From: Nitrospirillum iridis
GTDB taxonomy: Bacteria; Pseudomonadota; Alphaproteobacteria; Azospirillales; Azospirillaceae
NCBI RefSeq assembly: GCF_014205765.1
Contig: NZ_JACIIZ010000015.1
Span: 1-64,000, forward strand
Direction of reading: 5' to 3'
Length of the DNA stretch: 64,000 nucleotides
Below are positions 35,729 to 44,864 of this stretch, in pieces. The notes under the pieces were generated by a model. That model ran no database searches and was not told the DNA's origin. It worked only from the letters and a program-made list of their open reading frames with translations. Every line of letters begins with the position of its first letter. Positions within the stretch are counted from its first letter, which is position 1. The translations under genes were made by a program, and so were the position numbers.

Positions 35729-37417
35729 TCAACCCGCCCGCACCTTGGCCAGGAAGCCGGCCACCTGGTGGCGCAAATGGTCGGACTGGCTGACCAGATC
35801 CTGGGCGGCATGCAGCACGTCGACGGCCATGGTGCCCGTCTCGCTGGCGGCGCGCGTCACCTCACCAATCGTGCTGGACACGTCGGAGGTGCCGGCGGCG
35901 GCTTGCGCCACGCTGCTGGCGATCTCGTTGGTGGCGGCCCCCTGCTGCTCCACCGCCGCGGCGATGGTGGTGACGATGTCGCTGATGCGGCCGATGGTGC
36001 CGCTGACGCCGTGGATGGCGCCGGCGGCATTGCCCGCCACGGATTGGATTTCACCGATCTGGGCGCTGATCTCCTCCGTCGCCTTGGCGGTCTGGGTCGC
36101 CAGGGTCTTCACCTCGCTGGCCACGACGGCGAAGCCCTTGCCGGCCTCCCCCGCCCGTGCGGCCTCGATGGTGGCGTTCAGCGCCAGCAGGTTGGTCTGG
36201 CTGGCGATGTCGCTGATCAGGCGCACCACGTCGCCGATCTTGCGCGCCGCCTCCACCAATCCGCTGACCGTGTGGTTGCTGCGCTCCGCTTCCACCACGG
36301 CGTTCTGGGCGATGGTGGATGATTCCTCCACCCGCCGGCCGATTTCCTGGATGCTGGCCGACAGTTCTTCGGCCGCCGCCGCGACGGTGTTGACGTTGCC
36401 GGCCGCCGCCTCCGCGGCACCCGCGACCGCCAGCGTCTGGTGGTTGGTCTGCTCCGCGATGGCGGACAGGCCCTTGGCGTTGCCTTGCATGCGGTCGGCG
36501 GCGCCCGCCACCCCCTCCACCACCTGGTTCATGGCGGCCTCGAACTCGTCCGCCAGGCGGGCCAGGGCGGCCTGACGCTCGGCCTGGGCTTGGGCCTTCA
36601 TCGTCTCCTGCTCATGGCGCAGCGTGTCGGCCTCCACCATGGTACGCTGGAAGATGCGCAGGGCCCGCACCGTGGCGCCGATCTCGTCCTTGCGCTCGGT
36701 GGCCTTCACCTCCACCGTCTGGTCGCCGTCGGCCAGCGCCGTCATGCTGTCGACGATGCGTTTCAGCGGGCGGGACACGCTGGCCCAGGCGATCCACAGG
36801 GCCAGCGCCATCACCACCACGCCCCCCGACAGGCCGCCGGCCAGCGTCACCCAATATGTCCGCTCATTGCGGGCCTTGGCGGCAAGCTCGCCCTTGCCCA
36901 GGTTCTCATCCACCGCCTTGGTGATGGCGGTCAGCCGGTCCAGCAGCTTGGACAACTTGATGTCGAATTGGTCGGTCAGGGTGGCGGCACCGGCCTTGGT
37001 GTTGCCGGCCGCCATCTGTTCGCGCGCTTCCTCCGCGAACTTCATCATGCCCTTGAACTCATCCCGGGCCATGGCCAGGTCGTCCTTGGTGCCCGGGTTC
37101 AGGCGGGCCACCGCGTCCAGATATTTGGCCAGGTCGCCGGCCTGCTGCCCAATCTCATCCTTCATGCTGTCGATGATGAATTTGTCGGTCTCGGCCAGCA
37201 TCATGTAGCTGATGCGGCCGATGTTGGCGGCGGCACCGTTGGCCCGGTCGATGGCCTTCAGGGCTTCCGCCTCGCCGCGCAGCAGATGCTGGTACTGCGC
37301 GGCACCCGTGTTCATCTGCGACAGGGTGTAGAGAGAGGTGCCCAGCGTCACCAGACCCATCAGGATCAGGGGCAGCAGCAGCTTCTGGATGATGGGCAGA
37401 TTCCGGAAAAACTTCAT
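35729..37417 (-). CDS. Methyl-accepting chemotaxis protein
   Basis: 562 residues. TM1 at 12-32, a periplasmic four-helix-bundle sensor of about 155 residues, TM2 at about 188-209, HAMP (SRPLKRIVDSMTALADGD), then a long coiled-coil signalling domain with the tip IASQTNLLALNATIEAARAG near 400-420 and FAVVASEVKTLATQTAKATE. No C-terminal CheR-binding pentapeptide is seen. A strong ribosome binding site (GGAGGAGAGG) precedes ATG 37417. It senses an unknown ligand and feeds CheA/CheW elsewhere in the genome. Confidence 0.95.
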   Translation of the reverse strand: MKFFRNLPIIQKLLLPLILMGLVTLGTSLYTLSQMNTGAAQYQHLLRGEAEALKAIDRANGAAANIGRISYMMLAETDKFIIDSMKDEIGQQAGDLAKYLDAVARLNPGTKDDLAMARDEFKGMMKFAEEAREQMAAGNTKAGAATLTDQFDIKLSKLLDRLTAITKAVDENLGKGELAAKARNERTYWVTLAGGLSGGVVVMALALWIAWASVSRPLKRIVDSMTALADGDQTVEVKATERKDEIGATVRALRIFQRTMVEADTLRHEQETMKAQAQAERQAALARLADEFEAAMNQVVEGVAGAADRMQGNAKGLSAIAEQTNHQTLAVAGAAEAAAGNVNTVAAAAEELSASIQEIGRRVEESSTIAQNAVVEAERSNHTVSGLVEAARKIGDVVRLISDIASQTNLLALNATIEAARAGEAGKGFAVVASEVKTLATQTAKATEEISAQIGEIQSVAGNAAGAIHGVSGTIGRISDIVTTIAAAVEQQGAATNEIASSVAQAAAGTSDVSSTIGEVTRAASETGTMAVDVLHAAQDLVSQSDHLRHQVAGFLAKVRAG

Positions 37418-37551
37418 GCGGCCCTCTCCTCCCTGGAGTACGACGCCAGACTAGCGTCAGTCTCTCCCTTTTATCTTTGAAAAGATAGTTAAGGGTGGGC
37501 AAAGGGCACCGGCAAGGGCCTAAACAAGGGCCTGATACACAATAAATTGGT

Positions 37552-37588
37552 TAAAAAAGAAAGGCGCCCCCGAAAGCCAAGGGGCGCC
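37552..37588 (-). terminator. Terminator after pheT
   Basis: Read on the minus strand: GGCGCCCC (37588-37581), loop, GGGGCGCC (37570-37563), then a T-run from 37562 to 37552. It lies about 25 bases after the pheT stop codon. Confidence 0.8.
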
Positions 37589-37612
37589 TACTGCAACCGT
37601 GAAAGCTCTGTG

Positions 37613-40006
37613 TCAGCCGCGCAACACCGCGCCGGTCGCCTTGGTGACGGCGGCGACGACTTTGGCGGCTGCGGCTTCGATTTCCGCGTCCGTCAGGGTT
37701 TTGTCCACCGGTTGCAGGGTGACCGACAGGGCGACCGACTTGAAGCCGGCGTCGACTCCGGGCCCCTGATAGACGTCGAACAGCTGCACGCCGGTGATCA
37801 GCGCCTTGTCGGCACCCTTGGCGGCGCGGACCAGACGGTCCGCCTCCACATCCTTGCCCACCACGAAGGCGAAGTCGCGGCTGATGGGCTGGAAAGCCGA
37901 CAGCTCCAGCTTCGGTTTCTCCGTCCCGCCCTTCTTCTTCGGTTGCGGGATCACGTCCAGAAAGACCTCGAACGCCACCAGCGGCCCGGTCAGGTCCAGG
38001 GCCTCCAGCACCGCCGGGTGCAGCTCGCCGAAGTGGGCCAGCACGGTGGGACCCAGCCGCAGGCAGCCGGAGCGGCCCGGGTGGTACCAGCCGGGCGCGT
38101 CGGTGGAGACGACCAGGTTGGCCGTTGGTGCGCCGGCCGCCTCCAGCGCCGCGATGGCGTCGGCCTTGGCGTCAAAGGCGTCGACGGGGCGGGTGCCCTT
38201 GGCCCAATGGCGGGCGACGGCCAGGCCGGCACGCACGCCGGCGGCCACCAGGTCCTGGCCCTTTTCCGTGCCGTCGCGGAAGGCGGGGCCAACCTCGAAC
38301 AGCGCCAGGTCGGGATAACCCCGTGCGGCGTTGCGGCCGACGGCGGCGGCCAGGTTGGCCAGCACCGACGGGCGCATGATGGCGAGATCAGCGCTGATGG
38401 GGTTCAGCAGGGCCAGCTCGTCCGGCGCGCCGCCGAACAGCTTGGCCGTCTCCGGCGCCAGGAACGACCAGGTGATGGCCTCCAGCATGCCGCGGCCGGC
38501 CAGCAGGCGGCGCACGGTGGCGGTGCGGCGCTGCTTGGCCGTGACGGCCACCTTGGGCAGGCCCTCGTCGCGCGGCAGGCTGGTGGTGGGGATGGCGTCG
38601 AAGCCGTGGATGCGCAGCACCTCCTCCACCAGGTCCGCCTCGGCATGCACGTCGGCGCGCCATGACGGCGGCGTCGCGTGGATCAGGCCGTCCTTCTGGG
38701 CGACGTCGAAGCCCAGGGCGGCCAGGATGCGCACCTGATCCGGCTCGGGCACGTCCACGCCGCCCAGGTTGGCGACGCGGGCGGGACGCAGCGTCAGGGG
38801 GCGCTTCCAGGCGGGTTCGGCCCCGGCCACGAAGACCTCGCCCGCCTCACCACCGCAGAGGTCCAGCACCAGGCGGGTGGCCTGCTCGATGCCGCTGACG
38901 ACCGAGGCCGGATCCACCCCACGCTCGAAGCGATAGCGGGCGTCGCTGTCGATCTGCAGGGCGCGGCCGGTCTCGGCCACCTTCGCGGGCTCGAACAGCG
39001 CCGCTTCGATGATGAGCTCGGTCGTGGTCTCCGACACGCCGGTGGTCTCTCCCCCCATGACGCCGCCCAGGGACAGCACGGCGCCTGAGGCGTCGGCGAT
39101 GACGGTGAGGCCGGCGGGCAGGGTGTATTCCTTGCCGTTCAGCGCCAGCAGGGTCTCGCCGGGCCGGCTCTCGCGCACCGTCAGGTCGCCCTGGACCTTG
39201 GCGGCGTCGAAGACGTGCAGGGGGCGCACCTGGTCCAGGGTCATCAGGTTGGTGATGTCGACCAATGCCGAGATGGGGCGCAGGCCCACGGCGGTCAGCT
39301 TGTCCTGCAGCCATTGCGGGCTGGGGCCGTTGCGCACGCCGCGCACCACGCGGGCGGCGAATTGCGGGCAGGCGGCGGTTTCCAGGACCACCTTGACCGG
39401 GGCCGGGAAGGCGCCGGGCACGGGCGTGGTGTCAAGGGGCTTCAGGGTGCCGACGCCAGCGGCGGCGAGGTCGCGGGCGATGCCGTGAACCCCGGCGCAG
39501 TCCACCCGGTCGGGCGTCAGCGAGATCTCGATGACGGCGTCGTCCAGCTTGCGCCAGGCGGCGAAGCCGGTGCCGACGGGGGCGTCCTCCGGCAGCTCGA
39601 TGATGCCGTTGTGCTCCTCCGACAGGTTCAGTTCCCGTTCGGAGCACAGCATGCCCCGGCTTTCCACGCCACGGATGGCGCCGACCTTCAGGGTGTCGCC
39701 CGTGGCCGGGATGACGGCGCCCGGGCTGGCGAACACGACGGTGATGCCGGCGCGGCAATTGGGGGCGCCGCACACCACCTGGACGGGCTCGCCCGCGCCG
39801 GTGTCGACCATGGCGACACGCAGCTTGTCGGCGTTGGGGTGCTTCTCCGCCGACAGCACCTTGGCGATGACGAAGGGGGCCAGCGCCTTGCCGGTGTCCT
39901 CCACGCCCTCGACCTCCAGGCCGAGGGCTGTCAGCTTGTCGGTGATGACGTCCAGCGGGGCGTCGGTTTCTAGGTGCTGCTTCAGCCAGGAAAGGGTGAA
40001 CTTCAT
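37613..40006 (-). CDS. pheT: Phenylalanyl-tRNA synthetase beta chain
   Basis: 797 residues, normal length. Begins MKFTLSWLKQHLETDAPLDV. A tRNA-binding EMAP-like domain at about 40-150 (VIAKVLSAEKHPNADKLRVA, VVCGAPNCRAG), B3/B4 editing domain, B5 (WRADVHAEADLVEEVLRIHG) and the C-terminal anticodon-binding FDX-ACB domain (FQPISRDFAFVVGKDV, SVALSVTLQPVDKTLTDAEI). It forms an alpha2-beta2 enzyme with PheS, encoded 73 bases upstream. Confidence 0.98.
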   Translation of the reverse strand: MKFTLSWLKQHLETDAPLDVITDKLTALGLEVEGVEDTGKALAPFVIAKVLSAEKHPNADKLRVAMVDTGAGEPVQVVCGAPNCRAGITVVFASPGAVIPATGDTLKVGAIRGVESRGMLCSERELNLSEEHNGIIELPEDAPVGTGFAAWRKLDDAVIEISLTPDRVDCAGVHGIARDLAAAGVGTLKPLDTTPVPGAFPAPVKVVLETAACPQFAARVVRGVRNGPSPQWLQDKLTAVGLRPISALVDITNLMTLDQVRPLHVFDAAKVQGDLTVRESRPGETLLALNGKEYTLPAGLTVIADASGAVLSLGGVMGGETTGVSETTTELIIEAALFEPAKVAETGRALQIDSDARYRFERGVDPASVVSGIEQATRLVLDLCGGEAGEVFVAGAEPAWKRPLTLRPARVANLGGVDVPEPDQVRILAALGFDVAQKDGLIHATPPSWRADVHAEADLVEEVLRIHGFDAIPTTSLPRDEGLPKVAVTAKQRRTATVRRLLAGRGMLEAITWSFLAPETAKLFGGAPDELALLNPISADLAIMRPSVLANLAAAVGRNAARGYPDLALFEVGPAFRDGTEKGQDLVAAGVRAGLAVARHWAKGTRPVDAFDAKADAIAALEAAGAPTANLVVSTDAPGWYHPGRSGCLRLGPTVLAHFGELHPAVLEALDLTGPLVAFEVFLDVIPQPKKKGGTEKPKLELSAFQPISRDFAFVVGKDVEADRLVRAAKGADKALITGVQLFDVYQGPGVDAGFKSVALSVTLQPVDKTLTDAEIEAAAAKVVAAVTKATGAVLRG

Positions 40007-40079
40007 CGCTACCTGCCGTCTTTCGGGTGGGGCGCCGGACCGTCCGGTCGGCTGCCGCTCTTGCGTCGTATGGGGTTCT

Positions 40080-41156
40080 TTAGCGGGTAAGGCCTTGCGC
40101 CAGGCTGGGCACGTCCAGCGGCACGAAGCCGTAGTGCTTCAGCCAGCGCAGGTCGGCCTCGAAGAAGGTGCGCAGATCCGGAATGCCGTATTTCAGCATC
40201 GCCACGCGCTCGATGCCCATGCCGAAGGCGAAGCCTTGCCAGCGGGTGCTGTCGATGCCGCAATTCTCCAGCACCTTGGGGTGCACCATGCCGCAGCCCA
40301 GGATCTCCAGCCAATCGCCGTAATTGCCCAGCTTCAGCTCGCCGCCCTTGCGTGAGCAGCCGATGTCCACCTCCGCCGACGGTTCGGTGAAGGGGAAGAA
40401 GCTGGGACGGAAGCGCAGCGGCAGGTCGTCCACCTGGAAGAAGGCGCGGCAGAATTCCAGCAGCGTGCCCTTCAGGTGGCCCATGTGGATGTTCTCGCCG
40501 ATCACCAGGCCTTCGATCTGGTGGAACATGGGGGTGTGGGTCTGGTCATAGTCCGACCGGTAGGTGCGGCCCGGGGCGATGATGCGGATGGGCGGCTGGC
40601 CCGCCAGCATGGTGCGGATCTGCACCGGGCTGGTGTGGGTGCGCAGCACGCGCGTCCCCTCGTCCGGCCCGTTGGGCAGGTAGAAGGTGTCGTGCATCTG
40701 GCGGGCCGGATGCTCCGGCGGGATGTTCAGCGCGGTGAAGTTGTTGAAGTCGGTCTCGATGTCCGGCCCTTCCGCCACGGTGAAGCCCATGTCGGCGAAG
40801 ATGGCGATCATCTCTTCCACCGTCTGGCTGATGGGGTGGACGCGACCCTCGGTCTCGGGGCGGGCCGGCAGGCTGACGTCGATGCGCTCCGCCTCCAGCC
40901 GCTGGGCCAGCGCTTCGGCCTTCAACACCTGGCGGCGGGCGTCCAGCGCCTGGGAGATCTCTTCCTTCACCGCGTTCAGGGCCTGGCCGCGTTCCCGCCG
41001 CTCATCCGGCGTCAGCGATCCCATGTCCTTCATCAGGCCGGTGACGCGGCCCTTCTTGCCCAGGGCGTCCACCCGCACCTCTTCCAGGGCGGCCAGGTCG
41101 GGGGCGGCGGCAGCGGCGGCCAGCAGGTCGGCCTTCAGGCTGTCGAGGATGTTCAT
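40080..41156 (-). CDS. pheS: Phenylalanyl-tRNA synthetase alpha chain
   Basis: 358 residues. Class II motifs: motif 1 region [19 protein letters not shown], motif 2 [17 protein letters not shown], motif 3 [20 protein letters not shown]. The N-terminal coiled-coil arm (about 1-90) contacts tRNA. It adds Phe to tRNA-Phe together with PheT. It follows rplT with a terminator in the 229-base gap, so pheST may also have its own promoter or read-through control. Confidence 0.98.
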   Translation of the reverse strand: MNILDSLKADLLAAAAAAPDLAALEEVRVDALGKKGRVTGLMKDMGSLTPDERRERGQALNAVKEEISQALDARRQVLKAEALAQRLEAERIDVSLPARPETEGRVHPISQTVEEMIAIFADMGFTVAEGPDIETDFNNFTALNIPPEHPARQMHDTFYLPNGPDEGTRVLRTHTSPVQIRTMLAGQPPIRIIAPGRTYRSDYDQTHTPMFHQIEGLVIGENIHMGHLKGTLLEFCRAFFQVDDLPLRFRPSFFPFTEPSAEVDIGCSRKGGELKLGNYGDWLEILGCGMVHPKVLENCGIDSTRWQGFAFGMGIERVAMLKYGIPDLRTFFEADLRWLKHYGFVPLDVPSLAQGLTR

Positions 41157-41310
41157 CGCAACGATCCGTCTTTAGGGGGCAATGGGGCGAACTTGGGGGG
41201 ATACTATCAACGGCAGGAGGCTTTGACCCGTGCCGCCGCAGGACGCGACCCCTCGCTTACAGGGAAAAGGGGCCGCCGGAGCGCGCACCGCTGCGCCCGG
41301 CGTCCGAGGG

Positions 41311-41357
41311 AATAAAAACAAAAAAAGGGGAGCGGGCCCGCCGGGCCTGCTCCCCTT
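41311..41357 (-). terminator. Terminator after rplT, upstream of pheS
   Basis: Minus-strand reading: AAGGGGAGC (41357-41349), a GC-rich inner part, GCTCCCCTT (41333-41325), then a T-rich run through 41311. A strong intrinsic terminator about 30 bases after the rplT stop. It may act as an attenuator for pheST. Confidence 0.8.
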
Positions 41358-41385
41358 CTTATCAGTACCGTTGATCCGGGTAGGA

Positions 41386-41748
41386 TCAAGCGGCCTTGAG
41401 AGCGGCCTGGGCTTGATCGACCAGGACCTTAAACGTCTCCGGCTCGCGCGCGGCGATGTCGGCGAGGACCTTGCGGTCAACGTCGATGGCGGCGCGCTTC
41501 AGGCCGTGCATGAACTGGCTGTAGGTCAGGCCGTGGATGCGGGCACCGGCGTTGATGCGCTGGATCCACAAGGCGCGGAAGTTACGCTTCTTGGCGCGAC
41601 GGTCGCGGTAGGCGTAACGCAGCGCCTTCTCGACCTTCTCGATCGCGATACGGAAGCAGTTATTGGAACGACCCCGGTAGCCCTTGGCCAGCTTCAGGAT
41701 CTTCTTGTGACGGGCGTGGGTGGTCACGCCCCGCTTAACGCGAGCCAT
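41386..41748 (-). CDS. rplT: Ribosomal protein L20
   Basis: 120 residues. [20 protein letters not shown] and [20 protein letters not shown] are the standard L20 N-terminal helix; [20 protein letters not shown] and [20 protein letters not shown] complete the globular domain. L20 is an early 50S assembly protein binding 23S rRNA domain II. AAGGAGG lies upstream of ATG 41748. It follows rpmI after 13 bases. Confidence 0.98.
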   Translation of the reverse strand: MARVKRGVTTHARHKKILKLAKGYRGRSNNCFRIAIEKVEKALRYAYRDRRAKKRNFRALWIQRINAGARIHGLTYSQFMHGLKRAAIDVDRKVLADIAAREPETFKVLVDQAQAALKAA

Positions 41749-41761
41749 GGATCAGCCCTCC

Positions 41762-41962
41762 TTACGGTACCCGAATGAAATTCTTGGTGATGATGATACC
41801 GTCCTGCTTGGACAGGGTCATCATACCGCGGGCGTTCCGCTTCATCTTCTGCGGACGCTTGCGCATGCCGTGGCGCTTGCCGGCGGCCTGGGCGCGAACG
41901 AGACCGGAGGCGGTCAGCTTGAACCGCTTCTTCGTCCCGCTGTGATTCTTCAGCTTGGGCAT
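41762..41962 (-). CDS. rpmI: Ribosomal protein L35
   Basis: 66 residues, all basic: [40 protein letters not shown] and [17 protein letters not shown] match L35. The start ATG 41962 has AGGAA upstream. It is the first gene of the rpmI-rplT-(pheS-pheT) set. infC, often the gene before rpmI in other bacteria, is not here; a divergent DUF488 gene lies upstream instead. Confidence 0.98.
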   Translation of the reverse strand: MPKLKNHSGTKKRFKLTASGLVRAQAAGKRHGMRKRPQKMKRNARGMMTLSKQDGIIITKNFIRVP

Positions 41963-42257
41963 TTTGGTTCCTCACGAAAGAATAGCCGCCCCTGGGGAAC
42001 GCCCCTGGGGACGGCGGTGGAATTCAGATGAGCGGGTGGGCATGCCCTGGACCCTTCGGTCCGGCCTCGCCGCCCAAATGAAGCGCGGTTTGTACACGGG
42101 GCGGGGCGGTCTTGCAAGGGCGGAGCGTGGCGGAACGACTCAATTCCAGGCACATCCGCCCCTTGCCGGACACAGGGCTGGGGCCCACTTCTGAAGCAAT
42201 GGGCCCACACGACCCCAGCCCCATATCCCCGCCCCCGTGACAAGGACGCGCCCGCCC

Positions 42258-42713
42258 ATGCCCGAACTCTACACCATAGGGTATGAGAAGGCGGGCCAGC
42301 CGGCGTTGGTGGAGCGGTTGGTGCGGGCGGGGGTGCGGACCCTGATCGACGTGCGCGAGCTGCCGCTGTCGCGCCGGGCCGGCTTTTCCAAGGGGCCGCT
42401 GTCGGCGGCCTTGCGCCAGGCCGGCATCGCGTACCTGCACCTGAAGGCGCTGGGCACGCCCAAGGAGGGGCGGCTGGCCGGCCGCGCCGGCGACCAGCCG
42501 CTGTTCTGGTCCATCGTTGATCAGGCGCTGGCCCGGCCGGAGGCGCAGTATGAACTGGGCGTGGCGGCGGCGACCGCGCTCAACCAGGGGCCCGCCTGCC
42601 TCTTGTGCCTGGAACATGACCCGCATATCTGCCACCGTTCCCGGGTGGCGGCCGACATGGCGGCAGGCTGGGGATTGGACGTCCATCACCTGGCGGTGGA
42701 CACGGCCTTCTGA
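42258..42713 (+). CDS. DUF488 family protein
   Basis: 151 residues. ELYTIGYEKAGQPALVERLV, LIDVRELPLSRRAGFSK, LGTPKEGRLAGRAGD and CLEHDPHICHRSRVAADMAA match DUF488, whose C-x5-C-H-R motif suggests a catalytic or metal site. ATG 42258 is chosen over a GTG at 42237, which would add seven residues. The biochemical role of the family is not settled. It is divergent from rpmI. Confidence 0.88.
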   Translation: MPELYTIGYEKAGQPALVERLVRAGVRTLIDVRELPLSRRAGFSKGPLSAALRQAGIAYLHLKALGTPKEGRLAGRAGDQPLFWSIVDQALARPEAQYELGVAAATALNQGPACLLCLEHDPHICHRSRVAADMAAGWGLDVHHLAVDTAF

Positions 42714-42860
42714 GCCGACCTCCCATGCGCGAAAAGTCTTCAAAAAATTTCCAGCCCCGCGCCGCATCCCGGACACAATAAGCGGCGAGAAGGGGCGGGT
42801 GGCCGGCGGATGGGACTCCGCAAGGGACGCTGGCCCAACGGACAGCTAGTCCAAGGGCTT

Positions 42861-42884
42861 GGGCCTGAGGTAAGCCTCAGCCCA
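42861..42884 (+). other. Hairpin in the leader of the K+/H+ antiporter gene
   Basis: GGGCCTGAGG (42861-42870), loop TAAG, CCTCAGCCC (42875-42883) forms a strong stem with one unpaired base, about 65 bases before the GTG start at 42947. Short complementary segments upstream (GGACGCTGGCC, GGACAGC, TAGTCC) could extend it into a larger fold. It may be a regulatory leader; no known riboswitch was recognised. Confidence 0.35.
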
Positions 42885-42946
42885 CAAGGTAACGGCATGG
42901 GGGTGGGGCGCGGGCGGCGGCCATTCCCGGGGGGAGAAGACGGCAC

Positions 42947-44698
42947 GTGCATCCGGTTGACACCATCATCCTCGCCATCGGGTCGCTTCTGCTGCTGGCC
43001 ATCCTGGCCGGACGCGCCTCCTCGCGCATCGGGGCGCCCCTGCTGCTGGTGTTCCTGGCCCTGGGCATCGCTGTCGACAAGGTCGCCAACTTCCAGTTCA
43101 ACGACTACCGCCTGGCCTCGCTGGTGGGGTCCATCGCCATCGCCGTCATCCTGTTCGATGGCGGTTTGCGCACGCCCAAAGCCGTTTTCAAGCTGGCGCG
43201 GTGGCCGGCGCTCAGCCTCTCCACCGCCGGCGTGCTGGTCACGGCGGGTGTCACCTGCGTGGTGGCGCGCTGGCTGTTGGGCGTGGGCTGGGCGCAAGGG
43301 TTCCTCATCGGCTCCATTGTCGCGTCCACCGACGCCGCGGCCGTCTTCCTGCTGCTGCACCAGCGCGGCTTGCGCCTGCGCCCCCGCGTTTCCGCGCTCC
43401 TGGAGGTGGAGTCGGGCCTGAACGATCCGATGGCCGTCTTCCTGACCCTGCTGTCCATCCATGCGGTCCAGGGGGCGGGTTTCGGCTGGGCCCAACTGGG
43501 CCAGTTCGCGATGGAGATGGGCGGCGGCGGCATCATCGGCGTGGCCGGCGGCTTCGCCCTGGCCGCCATCATCAACCGGCTGGAGCTGTCGGCCGGCCTC
43601 TACCCCATCCTGGCCCTGGCCGGCACCCTGTTCATCTTCGGCGCCACCCAGACCATCGGCGCCTCGGGATTCCTGGCCGTCTATCTCGCCGGCTTCATCG
43701 TCGGCAACCGCCGGGTCAAGGCGCGGCAGATCATCGAGCGCTTCCACGACGGCCTGGCCTGGCTCAGCCAGATCTCCCTGTTCCTCATGCTGGGCGTGCT
43801 GGTCTCGCCCGACACGCTGGTGCGGGTGGCGCTGCCCGCCATGGTCGTCGCCGTGGCGCTGATGGTGGTGGCCCGGCCCCTGGCCGTCACCCTCTGCCTG
43901 TCCTTCTTCGGCTTCGCCTGGAACGAACGGCTGTTCATCTCCTGGGTCGGGTTGCGCGGGGCGGTACCCATCTTCTTAGGCTTGCTGCCGGTGCTGGCGG
44001 GATTGCCGGGGGCGGAGACCTATTTCGGCATCGCCTTCGCCGTGGTCCTGCTGTCCCTGCTGGCCCAGGGGTGGACGATCGGCCCGGCGGCGCGCCTGCT
44101 GGACGTGGAGATCCCGGCCGATCCCGAGCCGCCCAGCCGCGCCGACATCGACCTGCCGGTGGATGGGCCGCAGCAGCTGGCCATGCTGACCGTGGCGCCG
44201 GAAAGCGAGGCGGCGGTGCGCGGCCTGGGCCGGCTGGTGGTGCCGGAATCGGTGCGCGTGCTGGCCATGATCCGCGAGGGCCATCCCGTGGCCCCGGAGG
44301 AGGTGCGCGTGCTCTACCCCGGCGACGCCGTGCTGGTGCTGGGCGAGCCGGCGGCGCTGGCCGCCATGGAACGCTTGTTCGGCCGGCGCGACCAGGGCCG
44401 ACGCGCCGCCGGCCTGGGCGACTTCCAGGTCAAGGGTGAAACGCCGCTCGCCACGGTGGCGGGCCTCTACGGTTTCGAGGCGCCGGACGTGGGGGAGGTG
44501 GCCATCGGCGAGCATCTGGCCCGCCGCCTGGGCCGCCGCGCCTCCGTCGGCGTGCGCCTGAAGGTGGGCGAGGTGGCGTTGATCGTCGCCTCCATGGACG
44601 AGGAGCGGGTAACCGAGGTCGGCATCGACCTCACGCCGAACGAGCGGCCCTGGACGCGGCTGCGCCAGGGCATCAAGGGGCTGCGGCGCAGCGCCTAG
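42947..44698 (+). CDS. nhaP2: Potassium/proton antiporter, CPA1 family (NhaP2/CvrA type)
   Basis: 583 residues, close to E. coli NhaP2 (about 578). Start GTG 42947 follows GGGGGGAGAAG. About 12 membrane segments run from 5 to 385; the ion site is around GSIVASTDAAAVFLLLHQRG and VESGLNDPMAVFLTLLSI. The tail has a TrkA-C/RCK_C domain (about 405-480; VPESVRVLAMIREGHPVAPE) and a CorC_HlyC-like domain (about 495-575). It would expel K+ in exchange for H+ in pH or osmotic stress. Confidence 0.93.
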   Translation: MHPVDTIILAIGSLLLLAILAGRASSRIGAPLLLVFLALGIAVDKVANFQFNDYRLASLVGSIAIAVILFDGGLRTPKAVFKLARWPALSLSTAGVLVTAGVTCVVARWLLGVGWAQGFLIGSIVASTDAAAVFLLLHQRGLRLRPRVSALLEVESGLNDPMAVFLTLLSIHAVQGAGFGWAQLGQFAMEMGGGGIIGVAGGFALAAIINRLELSAGLYPILALAGTLFIFGATQTIGASGFLAVYLAGFIVGNRRVKARQIIERFHDGLAWLSQISLFLMLGVLVSPDTLVRVALPAMVVAVALMVVARPLAVTLCLSFFGFAWNERLFISWVGLRGAVPIFLGLLPVLAGLPGAETYFGIAFAVVLLSLLAQGWTIGPAARLLDVEIPADPEPPSRADIDLPVDGPQQLAMLTVAPESEAAVRGLGRLVVPESVRVLAMIREGHPVAPEEVRVLYPGDAVLVLGEPAALAAMERLFGRRDQGRRAAGLGDFQVKGETPLATVAGLYGFEAPDVGEVAIGEHLARRLGRRASVGVRLKVGEVALIVASMDEERVTEVGIDLTPNERPWTRLRQGIKGLRRSA

Positions 44699-44728
44699 GC
44701 GCCCCCGTCGGCGCGCCCAGGCGCATTC

Positions 44729-44784
44729 TCCCATAGGACGCGGCTGCGTCAGCCAGTTTCCCATAGGATGCGACTGCGTCCGCC
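44729..44784 (+). repeat. Imperfect 30-bp-period tandem repeat next to repeat copy D
   Basis: TCCCATAGGACGCGGCTGCG (from 44729) recurs as TCCCATAGGATGCGACTGCG (from 44759); over 26 bases 23 are identical. The second unit leads straight into repeat copy D. Confidence 0.65.
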
Positions 44785-44861
44785 GGAGATTTCCGGGGAG
44801 CGTCAGCGGACCGGAAATCGAGGACAGCCAAAGGCCCGGATGGGCCTGCCGGCGCCTCAGG
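44764..44861 (-). repeat. Intergenic structured repeat, copy D (most regular)
   Basis: Inverted relative to copies A-C. It carries the full 9-bp stem GATTTCCGG (44788-44796) with CCGGAAATC (44811-44819), loop of 14, and the alternative short stem CCGGA/TCCGG (44783-44796). The end is CCGGCGCCTCAG. It lies between the converging antiporter and pip genes. Confidence 0.8.
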
Positions 44862-44864
44862 AAA

